NCBI GenBank assembly: GCA_016930575.1
Contig: JAFGGL010000009.1
Coordinates: forward strand, 1-50,130
Direction of reading: 5' to 3'
From: Clostridiales bacterium
GTDB lineage: Bacteria > Bacillota > Clostridia > Christensenellales > Aristaeellaceae
Length of the DNA: 50,130 bases
The position numbers and the translations under genes were made by a program. Positions 44,402 to 50,130 of the stretch are shown one piece after another. The notes beneath the pieces were generated by a model. The model was not told the DNA's origin. It ran no database searches and saw nothing but the letters and a program-made list of their open reading frames with translations. Numbering within the stretch: position 1 is the first letter of the stretch; each line of letters starts with the position of its first letter.

Positions 44402-45582
44402 TGAAGATCCACCGCATGTTATGGCTCATCCTGTTGCTCGCGCTCCTTCCCGCAGCCGCTCTGGGAACTACCGCCGAGGACATCTCGGAAAGCTGCGATT
44501 TCATGCCGTCCAAGCCCCCCGTCGGCAGGGTATACTACATGCTCGACGACGATTACACGACCTTTTGGTATGTGGAGAATCCCGACGGCGTTTCTATCGA
44601 CGTCAGCGCGCCCGAAGGGCAGGAGATGGGCGGCGTGTATATCAAATGGTACCGGGAGATTCCCAGCTGGCGCATCGACGTTCCCGACGGCGACGGATGG
44701 TTGACCGTCGCGCAGAAGAAAGACGGGTATGTCGTGGAATATGTTGCGCTGCCGGCGGGCACGCGGAGCTTCCGGCTCTGCCGGGCCGAGGACGACACGT
44801 CGATCTTCAAGATCGGGGAAATGCGCGTTTACGGTCCCGGGGAACCGCCGGAGGACGTGCAGCGCTGGGAACCGGTCGCGGAGAAGTGCGACATCCTCGT
44901 TTTCTCCACCCATCCCGACGACGAGGTGCTGTATATGGGCGGCACGATCCCCTATTACGTCGCCCGGGGGAAGACCGTGCAGGTCGTGTATATGACGACC
45001 GTGACCAGCTACCGCAAAATCGAGCTGCATGACTGCTTATGGGCATGCGGGGTGCGCAACTACCCCGTCCTGGGCCCGCTCACCGATAAAAACCTCGATG
45101 ACATACAATTGCTGTACGAACGGTACTGGCCGCTGGAAAAAGTACAATCATTCATCGTGGAGTGCATACGGCGCTGCAAGCCCGAGGTCGTGGTGACCCA
45201 CGACTTAGGCGGCGAATACGGCCACCTGGAGCACGTCGCGACCGCCAGGAACACGGTCTGGGCCATCACACGCACGGCTGATGAAACCTGCTTTCCCGAA
45301 AGCGCCGGGCAGTACGGCGCCTGGCAGGTGAAAAAGCTATACCTGCACCTGTATCAGGAGAACGAGATCGTCATGAATTGGTCCCAGCCGCTTGATTTCT
45401 TCGGCGGGGAGACCGCGCTGTCCATGGCGGCAAAAGGGTTCGAACTGCACCGCTCCCAATCCGAGAACAACTACCACAGCGTCAAGAATTACGGCCTCTA
45501 CGACTGCCGCCTGTTCGGGCTTTACTATACGGAGGTCGGCGAGGATATCCTCAAAAACGATTTCCTCGAAAACATCCCGTAA
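44401..45582 (+). CDS. Exported PIG-L family deacetylase with N-terminal discoidin-like domain
   Basis: A 393-residue protein with signal peptide MKIHRMLWLILLLALLPAAA. Residues about 28-145 form a beta domain (YYMLDDDYTTFWYVENPDGV ... GEMRVYGPGEPP) of F5/8-type. From 160 the PIG-L/LmbE core starts: zinc motif HPDDE at 171-175 and the second site GHLEH at 274-278, both intact. Active family members remove N-acetyl groups from GlcNAc-containing substrates such as GlcNAc-PI or mycothiol precursors. Because it is exported, it should act on envelope glycoconjugates. The GPGE linker and fold order match the neighbour at 41444. It ends before a strong terminator. Confidence 0.9.
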   Translation: MKIHRMLWLILLLALLPAAALGTTAEDISESCDFMPSKPPVGRVYYMLDDDYTTFWYVENPDGVSIDVSAPEGQEMGGVYIKWYREIPSWRIDVPDGDGWLTVAQKKDGYVVEYVALPAGTRSFRLCRAEDDTSIFKIGEMRVYGPGEPPEDVQRWEPVAEKCDILVFSTHPDDEVLYMGGTIPYYVARGKTVQVVYMTTVTSYRKIELHDCLWACGVRNYPVLGPLTDKNLDDIQLLYERYWPLEKVQSFIVECIRRCKPEVVVTHDLGGEYGHLEHVATARNTVWAITRTADETCFPESAGQYGAWQVKKLYLHLYQENEIVMNWSQPLDFFGGETALSMAAKGFELHRSQSENNYHSVKNYGLYDCRLFGLYYTEVGEDILKNDFLENIP

Positions 45583-45596
45583 ACATCCCGCACGAT

Positions 45597-45632
45597 AAAA
45601 CACTCCGTTTGCTAAAAACGGAGTGTTTTTTG
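45597..45632. terminator. Terminator after the exported-protein operon
   Basis: Stem AAAACACTCCGTTT / AAACGGAGTGTTTT (45597-45610 and 45616-45629) with T-run TTTTTT on the right and AAAA on the left. It works for the plus-strand operon and could also stop the minus-strand sugar operon. Confidence 0.95.
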
Positions 45633-45645
45633 TATGGTTCCCGTG

Positions 45646-47133
45646 CTATTCGTCCCCGAAGACGACCTCCGTATCGTACGGCACGTGTTTGGGGCGGTTG
45701 TAGGAAACGTCGCCGATCTGAAGATAGCGCAGCGCGGCGTTGAGCGTGCGCCCCGCGTGGGCAAAAGCGATCGCGGTATGGTGCGGGAAATGCTTGCCGA
45801 TCAATACGTGGCGGTAGAAGCGGCGCATTTCCGGTATCTCCATCACGCCGATGCCGCCGAAGCTGTGCGAGGGAACGTCCAGCACCCTCCCCTGCGCGAA
45901 GTAGCTTTGCAGCTGTCCGCCCGCCGTCGACTGCAGGCGGAACATGGTGATGTCCCCGCCGACGATATCACCTTCCAGCGTGCCGCGGGTGATGTTTGGC
46001 TCCGTGTCAGGCTCCATCGTGCGCTTCATGATGATCTGGTGCTTCATTTCCGGCTTCTTCAGCTTGCACGCCGCCGTGTTTCCGCAGTGAAAGCCCATCA
46101 GCAGGTCGCCTTCCCCGCAGGGGTATTTGGGGCGGATTTCTTCCACGAACATATCGTGCGGCACGGAGTTGTTGATGTCCAGCAGCGCGGGCACGTCCCC
46201 CGTGGCGCACAGGCACATGTACATGCTTACCGCGCCGTAGATGTCCACCTCGCAGGCAACCGGAACGCCCCTGGCGGCCATGCGGGAATGCACGTAGCAG
46301 GGCACGAATTGAAACTCCCTCTGGAAGGCCGGCCAGCATTTACTGGCAAAGCAGACGTACTGCGAGTTCCCCCCGTGCCCCTCCATCCAGTCTTTGAGCG
46401 TCAGTTCGTACTGCGCGAGTTTGGGCAGCAGCGAAGGCATGGTGTTGCCCCCGCCCAGTTCGAATTTCATATCCTCGACCACCGCGTGAATACGGGAATC
46501 GCCCACGTGTTCCTTGAAGGCGGCGAACAGGTCCAGCTCCGAGTTTTCCTCCGCCTCAATACCCAGGTCGTACAGCGGCTTGATCGGCGCGTTGCAAGCG
46601 TAGAAATCCTGCGGCCGCGGGCCGAAGCCGATGACCTTGAGCGAAGCAAGGCCCTCAAGCACCCGCGCGACCGGAATAAACTCGGCGATCCGCGCGGCCA
46701 GCTCCTCCGCCGTGCCGATGGGCTGCTCGGGGATGTGGTATCTGCAGTTGCGAAGCGACAGGTTGTAGCTGCAGTTGAGCATCCCGCACAGCGCGTCGCC
46801 GCGGCCCTGGATCAGCGATTTCCCGCTATCTTCCGCCGCGCCGACGACCATACTCGGTCCCCTGAACTCCTTGACCAGGATGGTCTCCGGTCCTTCCGGC
46901 CCGAAATTGCCAAGGAAGAGCACCAGCGCGTTGCAGCCCTTGTCGCTGAGTTCCTTCAGCGCGGGCGCGATATCTTTTTCGTACGTCACAAGCGTTTCCA
47001 TGGCGGTCACCGGAAGCGATCGTTTCTCCGTTTCCCGCATGATCGCGGCCAGCCTGCTTTTGGACAGGGTATCCGGAAAACAATCGCGGCTGACGGCCAC
47101 GACGCCGACGTGTACCTTGGGCAGATTGATCAT
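45646..47133 (-). CDS. L-fucose/L-arabinose isomerase family protein
   Basis: A 495-residue cytoplasmic protein of the FucI/AraA isomerase fold. The N-terminal half shows VHVGVVAVSRDCFPDTLSKS, CNALVLFLGNFGPEGPETIL and NCSYNLSLRNCRYHI. The C-terminal catalytic half holds ACEVDIYGAVSMYMCLCATG, where the Glu and Asp are placed to bind metal, then PALLDINNSVPHDM and LMGFHCGNTAACKL. Such enzymes interconvert aldoses and ketoses using a divalent metal. The exact sugar is unknown. It is the last gene of a catabolic operon with dhaL, dhaK, rpiB and an epimerase, so it may feed a ketose into them. Confidence 0.88.
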   Translation of the reverse strand: MINLPKVHVGVVAVSRDCFPDTLSKSRLAAIMRETEKRSLPVTAMETLVTYEKDIAPALKELSDKGCNALVLFLGNFGPEGPETILVKEFRGPSMVVGAAEDSGKSLIQGRGDALCGMLNCSYNLSLRNCRYHIPEQPIGTAEELAARIAEFIPVARVLEGLASLKVIGFGPRPQDFYACNAPIKPLYDLGIEAEENSELDLFAAFKEHVGDSRIHAVVEDMKFELGGGNTMPSLLPKLAQYELTLKDWMEGHGGNSQYVCFASKCWPAFQREFQFVPCYVHSRMAARGVPVACEVDIYGAVSMYMCLCATGDVPALLDINNSVPHDMFVEEIRPKYPCGEGDLLMGFHCGNTAACKLKKPEMKHQIIMKRTMEPDTEPNITRGTLEGDIVGGDITMFRLQSTAGGQLQSYFAQGRVLDVPSHSFGGIGVMEIPEMRRFYRHVLIGKHFPHHTAIAFAHAGRTLNAALRYLQIGDVSYNRPKHVPYDTEVVFGDE

Positions 47134-47140
47134 GGGAATT

Positions 47141-47791
47141 TTACGCTCCTTTGCCGAGTATACTCAGGAATCCGTCGGCGATGGTCTCAAGCAGCAGGTC
47201 GCAGCTGGTCGCTCCGGCGTCCGGGACGCCGCGGGAACGCTCGCCCAGGCGGCTTGCGCGCCCGATCTTCGCGACCATGCCAAGCGTCGACCGGCAGCCT
47301 TCGTCCGCCGCGGTCTTCATCGCTTCCAGGCATGTTTCGAAGGTCTGCCCCTCTTTCAGCGCACCCTGATAGGCGTTGAGCGCCGGAACCAGCACGTCGA
47401 TCAGGGTCTTGTCCCCCGGTTTCGCACCGCCTAGTTCTTGGACCGCCTGCACGCCGCCCGAAAGCATCTGTTCAAAGAGTTCGGCGCCGATGGTATCAAA
47501 ATCCTGCGCCGCCGTGCCCATCGCGGAGAAAAACATGCCGTACAGCGGCCCCATCGAGCCGCCGATCTCCATGAGCAGCACGTCGCCCAGCGCCAAAAGC
47601 GCTTCCGCAAACGTGATATCCTTCCCCTCGATGCGCTCCCTGAACAGTTGGAACCCCTTGTTCATGTTCACGCCGTGGTCGCCGTCGCCGATCAGGCCGT
47701 CGATATCGCTTAATCTCTGCTTGTTTTCGGCCACCGTCTTAACCATTTGAAGCGCGATGCCCGCGGCCTCGCGCTGATCCACCTGCTTCAT
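47141..47791 (-). CDS. dhaL: Dihydroxyacetone kinase, DhaL subunit
   Basis: A 216-residue nucleotide-binding kinase subunit. The Mg/ADP-binding motif GLIGDGDHGVNMNKGFQLF (Asp36, Asp38) and the later GSMGPLYGMFFSAMG and ALNAYQGALKEGQTFETCLE are typical. Together with DhaK it phosphorylates dihydroxyacetone or related ketoses, with ATP or with phosphate delivered by DhaM. No DhaM is present nearby. It overlaps dhaK by 4 bp. Confidence 0.93.
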   Translation of the reverse strand: MKQVDQREAAGIALQMVKTVAENKQRLSDIDGLIGDGDHGVNMNKGFQLFRERIEGKDITFAEALLALGDVLLMEIGGSMGPLYGMFFSAMGTAAQDFDTIGAELFEQMLSGGVQAVQELGGAKPGDKTLIDVLVPALNAYQGALKEGQTFETCLEAMKTAADEGCRSTLGMVAKIGRASRLGERSRGVPDAGATSCDLLLETIADGFLSILGKGA

Positions 47792-48795
47792 CCGGCTTCC
47801 CCCACCGTCAGCCCGACGCTTTCGCAGGGCAGGTCCAAAAGCGTTTTGAGCTCCCCGTCCAGCTTCATCGCCGTGAAGGTCGCCCCCATCATTTCAAGCG
47901 AGGTGAAGTAATTGCCCACAAACGCGCGGTACACGCTGATGCCGCGCTCTCCGAGCAGCGCTTCGATGGTATCGTAGAGGATGTACAGCTCCATCACCGG
48001 CGTCGCGCCGAGGCCCGATACGACGACCGCCACCTCGTCGCCCTTTGCAAACGGCAGATCGGGAACAACGGCGTCCACCATCAGCCGCGCGATCTCGTCG
48101 GCGGATCTGAGCTCCGACACGCTCGTGCCCGGCTCCCCGTGGTGCCCGATGCCGACTTCCATCATCCCGGGCTTGATTTCAAAATTCGGATGCCCGACGG
48201 CGGGGATGGTGCAGGGCGTGAGCCCCACGCCGATGGAGCGCGTGTTGCCGATCGCCTTTTGTGCGGCTGCAATCACCTCGGGAAGCGTGCCGCCCAGCGC
48301 GGCCTTCGCGCCGCCGATCTTCCACATCAGCACCTCGCCGGCCACGCCCCTGCGCTTTACTTCCTCGCCCTTGGGCGCGGATGCGACGTCGTCGTTGGCG
48401 ATCACGGTCTCCACGCGGACGCCCTTTGGTGCCGCCATGGTTTTGGCGATCTTCACGTTCATGTTGTCGCCCGCGTAATTGCCGTAGAGGCAGGCAACGC
48501 CTTCGCCCGCGTCCGCGGCGACGAACGCGTCCAGAAACGCCCTGGCCGTCGGCGAGGAAAACACCTCGCCCACCGCCACGGCGTCCACCATGTTCTTCCC
48601 GATATACCCGATAAAGGCGGGTTTGTGCCCGGAGCCGCCGCCGGTAACGACGCCGACGCGCTTCTTCTGTCCCGCGAACGCCGATTTCAGCACGCGTGGG
48701 TTGTCCGTCGCTTCCACCAGGCCTTTGTTGGCTTTTACAAAGCCCTTCAGCATATCCTCCACAACCATGTCCGGCTGGTTGATGATTCTCTGCAC
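47788..48795 (-). CDS. dhaK: Dihydroxyacetone kinase, DhaK subunit
   Basis: A 335-residue substrate-binding subunit. The DhaK fold is marked by GVVTGGGSGHKPAFIGYIGK (His57), VGEVFSSPTARAFLDAF, YGNYAGDNMNVKIAKTMA and VGIGHHGEPGTSV, whose His219 forms the covalent hemiaminal with the ketose. It is slightly shorter than the ~350-residue norm. Partners may also phosphorylate tetruloses; erythrulose kinases of this family are known. It stands 16 bp after rpiB. Confidence 0.93.
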   Translation of the reverse strand: MQRIINQPDMVVEDMLKGFVKANKGLVEATDNPRVLKSAFAGQKKRVGVVTGGGSGHKPAFIGYIGKNMVDAVAVGEVFSSPTARAFLDAFVAADAGEGVACLYGNYAGDNMNVKIAKTMAAPKGVRVETVIANDDVASAPKGEEVKRRGVAGEVLMWKIGGAKAALGGTLPEVIAAAQKAIGNTRSIGVGLTPCTIPAVGHPNFEIKPGMMEVGIGHHGEPGTSVSELRSADEIARLMVDAVVPDLPFAKGDEVAVVVSGLGATPVMELYILYDTIEALLGERGISVYRAFVGNYFTSLEMMGATFTAMKLDGELKTLLDLPCESVGLTVGEAG

Positions 48796-48810
48796 AAAAA
48801 ACCCTCCCTG

Positions 48811-49260
48811 TTATTGCTTCCCGAGTTGTTCATAGTACGTGATCCGCTCCACCTTGGCGGCGGACCCGCCTCCTGCGAACCCGCAGCCGAGCCAGAGTTC
48901 CAAAAGGTACTTCGCGTATTCCGGCGCGACGATGCGCGCGCCCATGCATAAAATCTGCGCGTCGTTGCTCTTGCGGGCGCGCTCGGCGGAATAGGGATCG
49001 TGGCAGACCGCCGCGCGGATGCCCGGCACCTTGTTGGCGGTAATCGCCATGCCGATGCCCGTGCCGCAGCAAAGCACCCCGCGCTCGTATTCCCCAGCCG
49101 CCACCACGCCCGCCACGGCCCAGGCGATATCGGGGTAGAGCACGGGCTTGCTATCCTCCGTACCGAAGTCCTTCACGATATGCCCGAGTTCCTCAAGATG
49201 GTTCCTGAGCGCGTCCCGCAGGCCGCAGGCGGCCTCGTCGCAGCCGATCGCGATCTTCAT
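48811..49260 (-). CDS. RpiB/LacAB family sugar-phosphate isomerase
   Basis: A 149-residue isomerase. It begins MKIAIGCDEAACGLRDALRN, with the catalytic Cys in RGVLCCGTGIGMAITANKVPG and later VCHDPYSAERARKSNDAQIL. The sequence DEAAC replaces the DHAG of canonical ribose-5-phosphate isomerase B, suggesting a different sugar phosphate. Relatives convert tetrose or hexose phosphates as well as ribose 5-phosphate. It is placed between the epimerase and dhaK in the operon. Confidence 0.92.
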   Translation of the reverse strand: MKIAIGCDEAACGLRDALRNHLEELGHIVKDFGTEDSKPVLYPDIAWAVAGVVAAGEYERGVLCCGTGIGMAITANKVPGIRAAVCHDPYSAERARKSNDAQILCMGARIVAPEYAKYLLELWLGCGFAGGGSAAKVERITYYEQLGKQ

Positions 49261-49273
49261 GTTTCCCGCTCCC

Positions 49274-50047
49274 TTATACCGTCGCCGCGATTTTCTTCAA
49301 GTTGGCAAGCCCTTCGATGGCCAGCGCCTCGCCCGAGGGCGCGAACTTCCGCCAGATGGCGCAGTTGGCGCTGAGCTCCTCAAACGAGGGGTCGAAGGAT
49401 TCGATGGTCACGGGTCCCCGGTAGCCGATCTCGCCCAGCGCAGTGAAGAATTCCCTGAAAGGCACCAGCCCCGTGCCGGGGATGCCGCGGTCGTTCTCGT
49501 TGACGTGTACGTAGCCCAGGTACTCCCTGCCACAGGTGTGCACGGCGCCTTTGAAGCTCTTCTCCTCGCGGATCATGTGGAAGCAGTCCAGGTGCACCTT
49601 GACGTTCCCGGTGCCCACTTCCTTGCAGTAGCGCACGGCGTCCTCGGCGATGTTTAAAAAATGCGTCTCAAAACGGTTGATGCACTCCACGGCGATGACG
49701 CCGTCCCATTTGGACAGCGCGTAGGCGGCGATCGTGCGCATGGCGGCGACCGACCAGTCCCATTCCTGCTGGGTGCGCGGTTTACCGGTCAGGCAGCCCC
49801 AGCCCGCGTAGTTCACGCCGCCGGTGATCTTGGAATCCAGGGCGCGGTTGATGTCGATCATCGTTTTCATATGTCGCACGCCGTTTTGCCGGATCTGCGC
49901 ATCCGGGGAGATCAGGTTGGTGTCCGGCCCGAGCGTCGTGGTGGTCACCAGCTCCATGCCGGTCTCTTCCTTCGCCCGTATGACCTCGTCCAGCGGAAAG
50001 CGCTCCGGATGCGCGATGGCGATATCCACCACCTCAAAGCCGATTGG
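49274..50047 (-). pseudogene. Sugar phosphate isomerase/epimerase, 5' end lost to an insertion
   Basis: A reading frame of about 258 codons whose first in-frame segment starts after a TGA at 50048-50050. The protein shows the AP-endonuclease-2-like TIM barrel of sugar epimerases: GFEVVDIAIAHPERF, SKITGGVNYAGWGC, ECINRFETHFLNI, then the metal ligands in VHLDCFHM, HVNENDRGIPGTGLVPF and VTIESFDPSF. Members normally start about 35-40 residues earlier, with a first beta strand before GFEVV. That part is missing and replaced by unrelated sequence from about 50042 on. A GTG at 50032 is available but would give a protein lacking the first strand. Probably inactive, or only read through from the element. 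Confidence 0.75.
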
Positions 50048-50130
50048 TCAACCCCCGATTTTGTACACATAAATAGAGTTAGTCGAAGATCATTAAGCGA
50101 TCTGTAAAACAGTCTGTGGCACAGGCGGAC
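50042..50130. mobile_element. Probable end of an insertion element at the window edge
   Basis: From about 50042 the epimerase coding sequence gives way to non-coding sequence with lower GC. It begins (plus strand) GATTGGTCAACCCCCGATTT and continues TGTACACATAAATAGAG. The abrupt interruption of a conserved N-terminus fits an insertion sequence end. No transposase is in view, so family cannot be assigned. Confidence 0.5.

Noticed and set aside
45634-47379. Open frame of about 581 codons on the plus strand
   Set aside because: Antisense to the FucI-type isomerase and part of dhaL. It begins inside the terminator region and has no recognisable domain.

Overview
The window looks like a chromosomal piece of a GC-rich Firmicute, most likely an unnamed member of the Clostridia. 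The evidence is the SepF / YlmG(YggT) / DivIVA division cluster, the IreB-RuvX-DUF1292 trio, a T-box riboswitch on ileS, a SigB/F/G-type sigma factor, formate-tetrahydrofolate ligase, YesM/YesN-type two-component regulation of a sugar ABC transporter, strong Shine-Dalgarno sites and consensus -35/-10 promoters. Base composition is about 55-60 % GC except for a few patches. The left edge carries what looks like an rRNA-operon promoter and leader (transcribed leftward out of the window). The right edge carries foreign sequence that interrupts a gene. Both are repeats on which assemblies usually break, so the window may be close to a whole contig.

Layout. 1-260: rRNA-type promoter and leader, minus strand. 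281-3119 (minus): a degenerate M1-peptidase-like exported protein, a GT2-GtrA fusion and a DUF896 protein. 3252-4445 (plus): Eis-like acetyltransferase. 4442-10565 (minus): a T-box-controlled operon ileS - rRNA methyltransferase - RluA-type pseudouridine synthase - tgt. 10570-14761 (minus): divIVA, yggT, sepF, yggS and a HlyD-like membrane protein. 14905-16039 (minus): sigma factor and anti-sigma factor. 16154-18712 (minus): TSUP permease, small membrane protein, aspartate kinase. 18842-23972 (minus): fhs, Lrp regulator, aminotransferase, CapA-like protein and GNAT, apparently one transcription unit. 24108-25106 (minus): ireB-ruvX-DUF1292. 25293-25367 (plus): tRNA-Glu(CTC), followed by an inverted partial copy of its own 3' end. 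25767-28196 (minus): GT39-like membrane glycosyltransferase and an SH3-like exported protein, separated by a 221-bp MITE-like element. 28452-30383 (plus): ABC-F protein with an attenuator-like leader. 30477-32560 (minus): URO-D family protein and a divergent Lgt-like protein.

32664-40337 (plus) is a carbohydrate-uptake locus: sensor kinase, AraC-type response regulator, solute-binding protein, two permeases and a cytoplasmic GH5 glycosidase. 40469-45629 (plus) is a four-gene operon of exported proteins behind a perfect TTGACA-17-TATAAT promoter: two phosphodiester-glycosidase-domain proteins, a leucine-rich-repeat protein and a PIG-L deacetylase. The second phosphodiester glycosidase seems to contain a decayed PIG-L domain. 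This cluster is the best candidate here for an undescribed system, a cell-surface glycoconjugate remodelling set. 45646-50047 (minus) is a sugar catabolic operon: truncated sugar-phosphate epimerase, RpiB/LacAB isomerase, DhaK, DhaL and a FucI/AraA-type isomerase.

All calls come from reading sequence and motifs by eye; no database search was run.
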